DNA of 64,000 nt from Anaerocolumna sedimenticola (lineage in GTDB: Bacteria; Bacillota; Clostridia; Lachnospirales; Lachnospiraceae): contig NZ_CP048000.1 of assembly GCF_009931695.1 (NCBI RefSeq), positions 2,125,501 through 2,189,500 on the forward strand, given 5' to 3'. The notes beneath the pieces were generated by a model that saw only the letters and a list, made by a program, of their open reading frames with translations, was not told the origin of the DNA and ran no database searches. Positions 1 to 7,622 of the stretch are shown here, piece after piece (within the stretch, counting starts at the first letter, position 1; every line of letters starts with the position of its first letter). The translations under genes and the position numbers were made by a program.

Positions 1-5
1 TCGCA

Positions 6-37
6 AACCGGAGAAACTGTAAAGTTTCTTCCGGTTT
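6..37. repeat. Hairpin copy of dispersed palindromic repeat (module B)
   Basis: AACCGGAGAAACT and AGTTTCTTCCGGTT form a near-perfect stem with a 4-nt loop. The same hairpin core recurs near 5833-5866, 7083-7121, 48299-48335 and, inverted, 48759-48796. On the minus strand it lies downstream of the proline-rich gene, so it may also act as a transcript end. Confidence 0.6.
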
Positions 38-126
38 TACGGTATTCCCTTTAATCTCAGGGAAAGCAAAAGCTAGCAGATGCAAGTTAGCTTGCCCAGA
101 TACGAGCATACACGCTTAATAATAAA

Positions 127-789
127 TTAGAAACATTGAAAGGCCCAGATACGGTTTAAATTAATTCTTTCGAAAGTCCAGGCAAATCCTCTCCAACGGA
201 ATCCCAATACCGCCTGACGGCCAACAAATGTCGGAAAGAACCAAAAACTGTTACCATTGTTCAGCCAGATAAAAGTATTCCTGAATAAACAATTTCTAAG
301 ACCTCTTGGACCGGTTTGACTAGATGGAATACGTGGTGAAAATGTTGGCGGTGCCGACCTGGGAGGCTGCGGCTGTCCACCTGTCGGTGGTATTGGCCGC
401 GGAGGTGTAACAGGCGGCCGTGGAGGCGTAACAGGCGGCCGTGGAGGTGTGACAGGCGGCCGTGGAGGTGTAACAGGCGGCCGTGGAGGTGTGACAGGCG
501 GTCGTGGAGGTGTAACAGGCGGCCGTGGAGGTGTGACAGGCGGTCGTGGAGGTGTAAACGGTGGCCGTTGTGGTGTTCCAGGTGGCCGTGATGGTGTAAA
601 TGGGGGTGCAAACGGAGGTTGATTACCTCTTCCGGGACCTCTGTCCTCTCTTTGGTTTTCATCTCTTCTTGGCGGGCGTCCGGTTTCCCCTGGTTGCTGC
701 ATAAATGTCATATCAGGAAAAGCCGTCTGCTCACTGTTAGAATTCTGGAAGTTTTGAAATTTATCTTGATAAAATTGATCGTCCTGCAA
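127..789 (-). CDS. Proline-rich tandem-repeat protein, probable spore-surface protein
   Basis: The protein has about 220 residues. After a short acidic/Gln-rich start comes a basic Arg/Pro segment, then about eight copies of the heptad PPRPPVT, then a conserved-looking hydrophobic and aromatic C-terminal domain (RNTFIWLNNGNSFWFFPTF, then VGRQAVLGFRW, ending AFQCF). Longer readings from a TTG at 879 exist, but a TTG at 789 is preferred. It sits about 8 nt after AAAGGGG, and a match to the SigK promoter consensus lies just upstream of that ribosome site. Proteins with a low-complexity Pro repeat plus this aromatic tail are common in spore-forming Clostridia; the exact function is unknown. A spore coat or exosporium location is inferred from the promoter only. 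No signal peptide or membrane segment is evident. Confidence 0.7.
   Translation of the reverse strand: MQDDQFYQDKFQNFQNSNSEQTAFPDMTFMQQPGETGRPPRRDENQREDRGPGRGNQPPFAPPFTPSRPPGTPQRPPFTPPRPPVTPPRPPVTPPRPPVTPPRPPVTPPRPPVTPPRPPVTPPRPPVTPPRPIPPTGGQPQPPRSAPPTFSPRIPSSQTGPRGLRNCLFRNTFIWLNNGNSFWFFPTFVGRQAVLGFRWRGFAWTFERINLNRIWAFQCF
401..556 (-). repeat. 21-bp tandem repeat encoding PPRPPVT
   Basis: About 7.5 in-frame copies of a 21-bp unit (GGAGGTGTAACAGGCGGCCGT on the plus strand, given here as one unit of 20+1 bases) lie inside the proline-rich gene. Units differ at the third positions GTAACA/GTGACA and GGCCGT/GGTCGT, partly alternating, which suggests expansion by duplication of two-unit blocks. 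All changes seen are synonymous. Confidence 0.9.
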
Positions 790-816
790 TAAAATACCCC
801 TTTCAGCTTTATATAA

Positions 817-844
817 TAATTTATGCAGAACGATTAAGAAGCGT
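817..844 (-). promoter_or_regulatory. Candidate SigK-type promoter
   Basis: Read on the minus strand, AC is followed by exactly 17 nt and then CATAAATTA. This matches the Bacillus/Clostridium SigK consensus AC-N17-CATANNNTA. It lies 28 nt upstream of the preferred TTG start of the proline-rich protein. A match to a short consensus can arise by chance, but its placement before the ribosome site is right. Confidence 0.55.
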
Positions 845-872
845 GTGCTTTTATGGGTATTACAATTAATTA

Positions 873-901
873 TTGACAAACAATAATTGAAATGATATAT
901 T
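873..901 (+). promoter_or_regulatory. SigA-type promoter of the riboflavin operon
   Basis: TTGACA (873-878) and TATATT (896-901) are separated by 17 nt and end 23 nt before the FMN aptamer. This is a near-consensus housekeeping promoter. Confidence 0.75.
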
Positions 902-924
902 TAATAAAAATAAAAACTGAATAA

Positions 925-1030
925 ATCTTCAGGGCAGGGTGTAATTCCCTACCGGCGGTATAGCCCGCGAGCCATTTGGCAGATTCGGTGAAACTCCGAA
1001 GCCGACAGTAAAGTCTGGATGAAAGAAGAT
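925..1030 (+). promoter_or_regulatory. FMN riboswitch (RFN element)
   Basis: The conserved RFN blocks are all present in order: ATCTTC with GGGCAGGGTG, then CCCTACCGGCGG, AGCCCGCGAGC, the GATTCGGTGAAACTCCG arm, GCCGACAGT, AGTCTGGATG, and the closing GAAGAT that pairs with the opening ATCTTC to form P1. It sits between a promoter and a terminator upstream of ribD. FMN binding is expected to favour the terminator at 1111-1140 and shut down riboflavin synthesis. Confidence 0.97.
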
Positions 1031-1110
1031 TCCATAGATTCTATTTATGATTATATAAGTATAACGGTAAATAATCTGACATAGAATTCCTATATAAGAA
1101 TGCTTTATAA

Positions 1111-1140
1111 GCCCTGATTGATTCAGGGCTTTATTTTTTT
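1111..1140 (+). terminator. Intrinsic terminator of the FMN riboswitch
   Basis: GCCCTGA and TCAGGGC form a stem with a short loop, followed by TTTATTTTTTT. It lies 80 nt after the aptamer and 73 nt before ribD, as expected for the expression platform. Confidence 0.9.
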
Positions 1141-1213
1141 GTTTAAAAGGAAAGTTCTTTGAAATTGATTGGTTTATCAAGAATTGGCAACAATAACTCT
1201 GAGGTGCATGTAT

Positions 1214-2314
1214 ATGGAAATTAAATTTATGAAAAAAGCTTTAGAATTAGCGGAAAATGGTATTGGATATACGAATCCGAATCCGCTTGTGGGAGCTGTT
1301 ATAGTCAAAGAGGGTAATATAATCGGAGAGGGTTATCATGAGTTTTTCGGAGGACCACATGCGGAAATAAACGCTTTTAAAAATGCAACAGAAGATGTGA
1401 CCGGAGCGACCATGTATGTCAGTCTTGAACCGTGTTCCCATTACGGAAAAACTCCGCCCTGTGCAGAGGCCATTGTGCATAATGGAATTAAAAAGGTTGT
1501 AATAGCTATGGAAGACCCCAATCCCGAAGTTTCCGGCAGAGGAATTAAATTATTAAGGGAAAATAATATTGAAGTTATAACCGGAGTATTGCAAGAGGAA
1601 AGCAGAAAGTTAAATGAAATATTCATCAAGTATATCACGACGAAGTTACCTTTCTGTTTATTAAAATCTGCTATGACTCTGGATGGGAAAATCGCTTCGG
1701 TAACCGGGGATTCCAAATGGATAACCAATAATGAATCCAGACAATATGTTCATAAGCTAAGGAATAGGATGTCGGCCGTTATGGTCGGAGCAGGGACAGT
1801 TATGAAAGACGATCCTTTCTTAAATACACGCCTTATAAATGGAGATGGCAGGGATCCTGTCAGGATAATAGTTGACAGCAGTGCAAGAATTCCAGTGACT
1901 TCAACGGTATTAAACCTTAAATCCCGGGCAAAAACTATTATCGCTACAACCACCCTGGCTAAAGACGAAAAGCTTAAGGAACTTGAGAAAAAGGGAGCGG
2001 AAATCATTGTAACTCCTATAGCGGAAACAAAAGTTGACCTAAAGTATTTAATGAAAGCATTGGGAGACAGGGATATTGACAGTGTTTTGCTGGAGGGAGG
2101 CAGTGAGTTGAATTATTCTGCTATAAAGGAAAACATAGTAGATAAAATAAACCTCTTTATTGCACCTAAAATTATTGGCGGGAGGGATGCTAAAACTCCT
2201 GTGGGCGGTGTGGGAATCAAGTTTATGAAAGATGCAGTTCACCTTAAAGATATTAAAACCGTTACATTTGGACAGGACATTATGATAGAAGGATATTTAG
2301 ACAAGGAGGGATAA
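1214..2314 (+). CDS. ribD: Bifunctional riboflavin deaminase/reductase RibD
   Basis: Catalyses two early steps of riboflavin synthesis: deamination of the GTP-derived diaminopyrimidine, then NADPH-dependent reduction of the ribose to ribityl. The N-terminal cytidine-deaminase-like half carries the zinc site H49-A-E51 and PCSHYGKTPPC with C74 and C83. The C-terminal half (about 150-366) is the reductase, with MTLDGKIA and LLEGG segments. At 366 residues it has the usual family length. The ATG at 1214 is chosen over upstream codons at 1169 and 1208 because GAGGTG lies 7 nt before it. First gene of the FMN-riboswitch operon; ribE follows after 3 nt. Confidence 0.96.
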   Translation: MEIKFMKKALELAENGIGYTNPNPLVGAVIVKEGNIIGEGYHEFFGGPHAEINAFKNATEDVTGATMYVSLEPCSHYGKTPPCAEAIVHNGIKKVVIAMEDPNPEVSGRGIKLLRENNIEVITGVLQEESRKLNEIFIKYITTKLPFCLLKSAMTLDGKIASVTGDSKWITNNESRQYVHKLRNRMSAVMVGAGTVMKDDPFLNTRLINGDGRDPVRIIVDSSARIPVTSTVLNLKSRAKTIIATTTLAKDEKLKELEKKGAEIIVTPIAETKVDLKYLMKALGDRDIDSVLLEGGSELNYSAIKENIVDKINLFIAPKIIGGRDAKTPVGGVGIKFMKDAVHLKDIKTVTFGQDIMIEGYLDKEG

Positions 2315-2317
2315 TCC

Positions 2318-2965
2318 ATGTTTACCGGCCTAATAGAAGAAATCGGTGAAATTCAGAACATAATCAAATCAGTAAAATCTGCAAAATTAAGAATCAAAGC
2401 AGGCAATATACTGGAGGATGTAAATTCCGGAGACAGTATTAGTACGAATGGAGTATGTTTAACGGTTACAGAACATAGTTTTGACAGTTTTACCGTTGAT
2501 GTTATGGCTGAGACCATGAGAAAGAGCAATCTTCATCTTCTCTCGCCAGGTGACAGAGTTAATTTAGAAAGGGCTTTAAGAGCAGGGGATCGAATGGGTG
2601 GACACATTGTCAGCGGACACATTGACGGCATGGGAACAATAACTAAATATGAAAAAGAGGATAACGCAGTTTGGGTGACCATAAATGCGGAACCGGAAAT
2701 CATGAAATATATTATTTTTAAGGGATCGGTATCCATAGATGGTGTCAGTTTAACAGTGGCGTATATCGATGATACAATATTTAGAGTGTCCATAATTCCC
2801 CATACCAGGGATCTGACAACGCTGATTAATAAAAAGATTGGTGACCGGGTTAATATTGAATGCGATATGATTGGTAAATATATTGAAAAATTACTCTTTA
2901 AAAAGGAACAGGAGAAGAAAACGGGAATTGATATGGAATTCTTAAGTCAAACCGGTTTTATCTAA
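2318..2965 (+). CDS. ribE: Riboflavin synthase alpha subunit
   Basis: Dismutates two molecules of 6,7-dimethyl-8-ribityllumazine to riboflavin and the diaminouracil. The protein begins with the hallmark MFTGLIEE, has two tandem lumazine-binding beta-barrel repeats (roughly 1-97 and 98-195), and carries the GGHIVSGHIDG motif at the start of the second repeat. Its 215 residues fit the family. The start is 3 nt after ribD behind AAGGAGGG, so it is translated from the same operon mRNA. RibC is used as a synonym in Bacillus-type nomenclature. Confidence 0.96.
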   Translation: MFTGLIEEIGEIQNIIKSVKSAKLRIKAGNILEDVNSGDSISTNGVCLTVTEHSFDSFTVDVMAETMRKSNLHLLSPGDRVNLERALRAGDRMGGHIVSGHIDGMGTITKYEKEDNAVWVTINAEPEIMKYIIFKGSVSIDGVSLTVAYIDDTIFRVSIIPHTRDLTTLINKKIGDRVNIECDMIGKYIEKLLFKKEQEKKTGIDMEFLSQTGFI

Positions 2966-3086
2966 TGATAAATTAATATGAAGTAAGTATTCAAAGAAAA
3001 TAAAGAAAAGTATATAGGTTTAGATTACCTTTATTTTTAAATTAAGCTAGTACACAGATAAGATTGACTTTAGAAGGAGGTTAAAT

Positions 3087-4298
3087 ATGTATAAATTTAA
3101 TACTATTGAAGAAGCGATAGAAGATATTAAAGATGGTAAAATGATTATTGTCGTAGATGATGAAGACAGGGAAAATGAGGGTGATCTGTTAATGGCAGCA
3201 GAGAAAGTAAGACCGGAAGCCATTAATTTTATGGCTAAATACGGAAGAGGATTAATTTGTATGCCGGTAAACGAAGAAAGATTACAGGAACTTAATCTTC
3301 AGTTAATGGTTTCAAATAACACCGAATCACACCAGACAGCATTTACCGTATCCATTGATGCCAAAGAAACTACAACCGGTATCTCTGCACAGGAAAGAGC
3401 AATGACCATAAAAAAAATTGTGGATGAACAAGTAAAAGAAGAGGATTTTAAAAGGCCAGGGCATGTTTTTCCACTGGAAGCAAAAAAAGGAGGGGTACTA
3501 AAACGTGCGGGACATACGGAAGCAGCAGTTGATCTGTCTGTTTTAGCAGGATTATATCCGGCGGGTGTAATTTGTGAGATTATGAATGAGGATGGTACGA
3601 TGGCCAGAGTGCCGGAACTTATGGAATTCGCTTCTAAACATGGATTAAAAATCATAACCATAGCAGATTTAATCTACTACCGCCGTAAAACTGAGATTTT
3701 TATAAAAAGGGCTGCAGAAGCAAAACTTCCTACTAAATACGGTGAGTTCAGAATGATAGGATATGAAAATAACTTAAACGGAGAACACCATGTAGCTTTG
3801 GTAAAAGGCGATATAAATGACGGAGATCCGGTTTTAGTAAGGGTTCATTCAGAGTGCCTTACGGGAGATGCTTTCGGTTCCCTGCGGTGTGACTGCGGGG
3901 AGCAGCTTGCGGAGGCTTTAAGAAGAATTGAAGAGGAAGGCCGGGGAATCCTTTTGTATATGCGTCAGGAAGGCCGGGGAATCGGATTAATAAATAAAAT
4001 AAGAGCCTACGCCCTGCAGGATCAAGGTATGGATACTGTGGAAGCAAATCTGGCATTGGGCTTTCCGGAAGATATGAGGGATTATGGGATTGGAGCCCAG
4101 ATATTAGCGGATCTGGGAGCGAAGAAAGTAATACTGCTTACCAATAATCCACGAAAAATCAAAGGGTTGTCAGGTTATGGAATTGAAATAGTCAACAGAA
4201 AACCCATACAGATGAATCACAATGAAAGAAATGAGTACTATTTAAGAACCAAAAAAATAAAAATGGGACATATGTTAAATTTTAAGGAGGAACAATAG
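3087..4298 (+). CDS. ribBA: Bifunctional DHBP synthase / GTP cyclohydrolase II RibBA
   Basis: A fusion supplying both precursors of the pathway. Residues 1 to about 200 are 3,4-dihydroxy-2-butanone-4-phosphate synthase ([11 protein letters not shown] acidic motif, [17 protein letters not shown]). Residues from about 205 to 403 are GTP cyclohydrolase II, with the zinc cysteines in [14 protein letters not shown] and the [10 protein letters not shown] loop. Length 403 is typical. AAGGAGG precedes the ATG by 6 nt. A 121-nt gap separates it from ribE; ribH begins at the very next base after its stop. Confidence 0.97.
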   Translation: MYKFNTIEEAIEDIKDGKMIIVVDDEDRENEGDLLMAAEKVRPEAINFMAKYGRGLICMPVNEERLQELNLQLMVSNNTESHQTAFTVSIDAKETTTGISAQERAMTIKKIVDEQVKEEDFKRPGHVFPLEAKKGGVLKRAGHTEAAVDLSVLAGLYPAGVICEIMNEDGTMARVPELMEFASKHGLKIITIADLIYYRRKTEIFIKRAAEAKLPTKYGEFRMIGYENNLNGEHHVALVKGDINDGDPVLVRVHSECLTGDAFGSLRCDCGEQLAEALRRIEEEGRGILLYMRQEGRGIGLINKIRAYALQDQGMDTVEANLALGFPEDMRDYGIGAQILADLGAKKVILLTNNPRKIKGLSGYGIEIVNRKPIQMNHNERNEYYLRTKKIKMGHMLNFKEEQ

Positions 4299-4760
4299 AT
4301 GAGAACAATCGAAGGAAATTTAATTGCACAAGGATTAAAATTTGGAATAATTGCAGGTAGATTTAATGAGTTCATCAGCAGTAAATTAGTAAGCGGTGCA
4401 ATCGATGCCTTGAAAAGACATGGCGTTGATGAAAATGATATCGATATTACCTGGGTACCGGGTGCTTTTGAAATACCCTTAACGGCTAAAAAGATGGCAA
4501 AATCACAGAAATATAGCGGAGTAATCTGCCTTGGAGCCGTTATCCGGGGTGCAACACCTCATTTTGATTATGTATCCAATGAAGTTTCCAAAGGAATTGC
4601 CCATGTAACATTAGAAACGGAGATTCCGGTAATATTCGGAGTCCTTACCACGGATAATATAGAGCAGGCAATCGAAAGAGCTGGTACCAAAGCAGGTAAT
4701 AAAGGCTATGATGCAGCCATAACAGCCATAGAGATGGCAAATCTCTTAAAACAGCTTTAA
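4299..4760 (+). CDS. ribH: 6,7-dimethyl-8-ribityllumazine synthase
   Basis: Condenses 5-amino-6-ribitylaminouracil with dihydroxybutanone phosphate; family members form 60-mer or pentameric shells. The 153-residue protein shows the substrate loop [16 protein letters not shown], and [10 protein letters not shown] with the catalytic histidine at 88. The ATG abuts the ribBA stop, with GGAGG about 8 nt before, which points to translational coupling. Confidence 0.97.
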   Translation: MRTIEGNLIAQGLKFGIIAGRFNEFISSKLVSGAIDALKRHGVDENDIDITWVPGAFEIPLTAKKMAKSQKYSGVICLGAVIRGATPHFDYVSNEVSKGIAHVTLETEIPVIFGVLTTDNIEQAIERAGTKAGNKGYDAAITAIEMANLLKQL

Positions 4761-4761
4761 T

Positions 4762-5436
4762 ATGGAAATTAATAAAAAGATACCCACAGGGGATATAAGG
4801 ACTATATTTTTTGATTATGACGGTACCTTGCATGATAGTTTAAAAATTTATTCCCTGGCATTTAAAAAGGCTTATGTTTATCTTGTAAACGAAGGCCTGG
4901 CTGAGGATAAAGAATGGTCAGATAAAGAAATCAGTTATTGGCTGGGGTATAATGCAAAAGAGATGTGGAAGAGTTTCCGGCCGGATCTTAGCAGTGAATT
5001 ACAGCAATATTGCAGTAATATAATTGGCAGCGAAATGAAAGAACTGATTGAACAGGGAAAACCTGTATTATATGAAGGAGCTTTTGATGTCCTGTCATAT
5101 TTAAAAAATACCGGTTTTCATCTGATTTTTATCAGTAACTGTAATGTCTATTACATGGAGAGTCATAAGAAATTATTTCAACTGGATCGATATTTTGATA
5201 CGTTCCTATGTTCGGAAGAATATAATTATAATCCTAAGTCCGAAATCATTAGTAATATAAAAAATCTTTACCCGGAAAAAATGGTTATCGTAGGTGACAG
5301 AAAACAGGATATGGATGCCGGTGTCAAAAACGGAATTTATACAATAGGATGTCGGTTTGGTTATGCACGTGCAACCGAACTGGAGGAAGCGGATATTTTA
5401 ATTGATGATATCAGGGAACTAACCGGTATTTTTTAA
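4762..5436 (+). CDS. HAD-family phosphatase in the riboflavin operon
   Basis: A HAD hydrolase of 224 residues with all four motifs: DYDGT (D18 nucleophile, D20 acid/base), FISN, PKSE lysine, and GDRKQDMDAG for magnesium. An alpha-helical cap lies between about residues 30 and 110, as in subfamily IA. It starts 1 nt after ribH, so it belongs to the rib transcript. The riboflavin pathway needs a HAD-type phosphatase to dephosphorylate the ribitylamino intermediate before RibH acts, and that step usually has no dedicated gene in rib operons. This protein is a plausible candidate by position, but the substrate is not shown by sequence. Alternative: a generic phosphoglycolate or pyrophosphate phosphatase. 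Confidence 0.85.
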   Translation: MEINKKIPTGDIRTIFFDYDGTLHDSLKIYSLAFKKAYVYLVNEGLAEDKEWSDKEISYWLGYNAKEMWKSFRPDLSSELQQYCSNIIGSEMKELIEQGKPVLYEGAFDVLSYLKNTGFHLIFISNCNVYYMESHKKLFQLDRYFDTFLCSEEYNYNPKSEIISNIKNLYPEKMVIVGDRKQDMDAGVKNGIYTIGCRFGYARATELEEADILIDDIRELTGIF

Positions 5437-5481
5437 TCTGCTGTAAAAAGTCACTGAGTAGCCAGCATATAAGAATTAGTA

Positions 5482-5510
5482 TTTACTTCAAAACCTTACA
5501 GGTGTATAAT
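5482..5510 (+). promoter_or_regulatory. Promoter of the structured RNA upstream of hydE
   Basis: TTTACT (5482-5487) and a perfect TATAAT (5505-5510) are 17 nt apart, placing a start near 5517, just before the structured region. Confidence 0.6.
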
Positions 5511-5529
5511 AAATATATAATAATTAATA

Positions 5530-5769
5530 AAATAGTTCGTGCTGAGCACAAGGGTATGTCCCAAGTGAAAAGGCGAGAGTATAGAGTACACAAAACTGGT
5601 ATACGTAATATCCCGTTTTGTGGCTATTCAGTCACAGCGGTTCTGGCGAACCGATGCACATGCATATTTTGCACTGATTAACTCGAAATTCTGCGAATTT
5701 CCCGGGTGACTGAATAATTAGGTTTTGCTTTTATCCTTGTGCCTCTTTATAGGGCGCAGGGATTTTTTA
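5530..5769 (+). ncRNA. Unassigned structured RNA or attenuator with terminator
   Basis: A multibranched fold can be drawn by eye. GCACAAGGGTA (5546-5556) pairs with TATCCTTGTGC (5732-5742) as an 11-bp closing helix. Inside it ATTCAGTCAC pairs with GTGACTGAAT, and small hairpins include ACAAAAC/GTTTTGT, CGGTTC/GAACCG and GAAATTC/GAATTTC. The 3' strand of the closing helix is also the 5' arm of an intrinsic terminator (ATCCTTGTGCC with GGGCGCAGGGAT and six T, 5733-5769), so the two folds exclude each other. That layout is riboswitch-like, but a free-standing ncRNA (for example of the raiA class) is equally possible. No known aptamer core was recognised. It has its own promoter, and hydE follows 150 nt later. 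Confidence 0.6.
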
Positions 5770-5770
5770 T

Positions 5771-5877
5771 TTCCGCGAACGCAAAGTGAGAATTAGCAAG
5801 CTTGCTTGCAATAATTCGAACGCGCACGCGAACCGAAGAAACTCTCAAAGCGTGTTTCTTCCGGTTTCCGCGAAAGC
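5771..5877. repeat. Dispersed palindromic repeat, modules A and B
   Basis: Module A (CGAACGCAAAGTGAGAATTA then the palindrome GCAAGCTTGC) is followed by ATAATTCGAACGCGCACGCG and module B (ACCGAAGAAAC...GTTTCTTCCGGT hairpin). Closely similar sequence recurs at 7025-7121 and inverted at 48757-48852, and partly at 6-37, 48282-48336 and 54980-55026. Confidence 0.8.
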
Positions 5878-5919
5878 ACATTCATATCCTTTTACCTTAA
5901 AAGAAAGCGAGTAATAAAG

Positions 5920-6975
5920 ATGCCTGATAAGAAAAAACTAATTGACACCTTAGAATTACAAAAAACATTAACCAAGGAAGAATTTATTGAACTTCTTACC
6001 GGATTTACCGATGAAGATGCAGAGTATATCAGACAAAAAGCAGTTAAAAACGCATTACAATATTTTGATAACAAAATTTATACCAGAGGTTTAATTGAAT
6101 TTACAAATTATTGTAAAAACGACTGTTATTATTGCGGGATCCGTAAAAGTAATACGAAAGTTACCCGGTACAGATTGACCAAAGAAGATATACTACAGTG
6201 CTGCAAACAGGGATATGAGCTGGGATTCCGTACTTTTGTGCTGCAGGGCGGAGAAGATTTACGATATTCCGATGATGAGCTGGCTGATATTATATCAACG
6301 ATAAAAGCGGGTTACCCTGACTGTGCCATCACTCTGTCCATTGGAGAAAAGAGCTACGAGTCTTATTTAGCTTACTTTAAGGCAGGAGCAGACCGATACC
6401 TGTTACGTCATGAGACAGCCAACCAGGAGCATTATGGGAAACTTCATCCGGATTCTTTAAGTTTGGAAAACCGGAAACAATGCCTTAGGAATTTAAAGGA
6501 CATCGGATATCAGGTAGGTACCGGTTTTATGGTTGGGTCTCCCTATCAGACCGCGGAATACCTGGCTGAAGATTTGCTTTTTATTAAGGAATTATCCCCT
6601 GCAATGATAGGCATCGGACCATATCTGCCCCATCATGATACACCGTTTGCAGATATGGAGAAAGGTTCCATGGAACTTACGCTGTATTTAATCAGTATAT
6701 TACGCTTAATGGTACCGAATGCTTTAATACCTGCAACTACCGCTCTTGGTACAATTCATCCGCTGGGAAGAGAAAAGGGTGTTTTATCCGGTGCTAACGT
6801 GGTTATGCCAAATTTGTCCCCTGTAACCGTTCGTAAAAAATATGAACTTTATGATAATAAAATCTGCACCGGAGATGAAGCTGCTGAATGTAAAGTCTGT
6901 CTGCAAAACAGGATGAAAAAAGTTGGTTATGAAATTATCAGTGCCAGAGGTGATTTTGTACCTATAGAGGGATAA
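5920..6975 (+). CDS. hydE: [FeFe]-hydrogenase H-cluster radical SAM maturase HydE
   Basis: Radical SAM enzyme that helps build the dithiomethylamine-bridged diiron subcluster of [FeFe]-hydrogenase. The SAM cluster motif CX3CX2C is at C65-C69-C72. A second HydE-type motif CX7CX2C is at C316-C324-C327. The LQGGEDL and GFMVGSPYQT segments fit the HydE/PylB/biotin-synthase family, and length 351 is typical. The ribosome site (AAGAAAGCGAG) is imperfect. The partner maturases HydF and HydG are not in the window. The structured RNA and one dispersed repeat separate it from the rib operon; a terminator follows at once. Confidence 0.93.
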   Translation: MPDKKKLIDTLELQKTLTKEEFIELLTGFTDEDAEYIRQKAVKNALQYFDNKIYTRGLIEFTNYCKNDCYYCGIRKSNTKVTRYRLTKEDILQCCKQGYELGFRTFVLQGGEDLRYSDDELADIISTIKAGYPDCAITLSIGEKSYESYLAYFKAGADRYLLRHETANQEHYGKLHPDSLSLENRKQCLRNLKDIGYQVGTGFMVGSPYQTAEYLAEDLLFIKELSPAMIGIGPYLPHHDTPFADMEKGSMELTLYLISILRLMVPNALIPATTALGTIHPLGREKGVLSGANVVMPNLSPVTVRKKYELYDNKICTGDEAAECKVCLQNRMKKVGYEIISARGDFVPIEG

Positions 6976-6982
6976 TAAAAAA

Positions 6983-7022
6983 AGTTGTTGCATTACTTTA
7001 AAATTTTGCAACAGCTTTTTTA
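6983..7022 (+). terminator. Terminator after hydE
   Basis: GTTGTTGCA and TTGCAACAGC pair around a 13-nt loop and are followed by TTTTTTATTTT. Confidence 0.8.
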
Positions 7023-7024
7023 TT

Positions 7025-7121
7025 TTCCGCGAAAGCAAAGTGAGAATTGGCAAGCTTGCTTGCAATAATTCCAACCCGCACGCGAACCGAAGAAACTCCC
7101 AAAACGTGTCTCTTCCGGTTT
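7025..7121. repeat. Dispersed palindromic repeat, modules A and B
   Basis: Nearly the same as 5771-5877: CGAAAGCAAAGTGAGAATTG, the GCAAGCTTGC palindrome, CGCACGCGAACCG and the module B hairpin. A few substitutions inside the hairpin arms (for example GTGTCTCTTCC) show it has diverged. Confidence 0.8.
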
Positions 7122-7241
7122 ATAGAAAAGTTCGCCGAACCAAGCCAGACTCTTTCTTGTAAATTTTAAACGGGAAAACAATAATTTTTATCATTAAAAA
7201 TACTTGCCAAAATAAATGGGAGTATGTTACTCTATAATCAC

Positions 7242-7261
7242 ATAATGATAATGAAAATCAG
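7242..7261 (+). promoter_or_regulatory. Possible Fur-type operator
   Basis: ATAATGATAATGAAAATC resembles the repeated NATWAT hexamers of ferric-uptake-regulator boxes. It lies 24 nt before the DUF2325 gene, and the flavodoxin that follows is a typical iron-starvation gene. Evidence is pattern only. Confidence 0.4.
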
Positions 7262-7284
7262 TTGCAATTACCCGGAGGTGAAAG

Positions 7285-7569
7285 ATGAGCATCGTAATAG
7301 TCGGAGGACATGACAGAATGGTCTGTACATATAAAGAGATTTGCAAACAGCATAAGTGTAAGGCTAAGGTATTTACACATATGCCCGCCAACTTTAAAAC
7401 CATGGTAGGAAAACCGGATCTGCTTATTTTATTTACCAATACCGTTTCTCATAAAATGGTTGTTTCTGCCCTTCAGGCGGTGGAAAAAGATGATACAATT
7501 ATTGAAAGAAGCCACAGCAGCAGTGCCTGCGCATTAAAAGACATATTATTGGAATATTGCGCGGTATAA
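7285..7569 (+). CDS. DUF2325 domain protein
   Basis: A 94-residue protein of the DUF2325 family: a Rossmann-like start (MSIVIVGGHDRM), a central LLILFTNTVSH segment and a C-terminal SHSSSACAL. The function of the family is not established. GGAGGTG stands 7 nt before the ATG. A flavodoxin follows after 53 nt, and a Fur-like box lies upstream, so a role in iron or redox stress is inferred. Confidence 0.85.
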   Translation: MSIVIVGGHDRMVCTYKEICKQHKCKAKVFTHMPANFKTMVGKPDLLILFTNTVSHKMVVSALQAVEKDDTIIERSHSSSACALKDILLEYCAV

Positions 7570-7622
7570 CATTTTATTTCTTCGGGAGCACCCGGTTACT
7601 TTTAAACTTAAGGAGGATTCTT

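Noticed and set aside
401-556. Regular 21-bp repeats that could be taken for a CRISPR array
   Set aside because: Units are contiguous without spacers, are in frame and encode PPRPPVT; no cas genes are nearby.
261-662. His/Leu-rich frame on the minus strand overlapping the proline-rich gene
   Set aside because: It is an out-of-frame reading of the same 21-bp repeat and lacks the promoter-proximal start.
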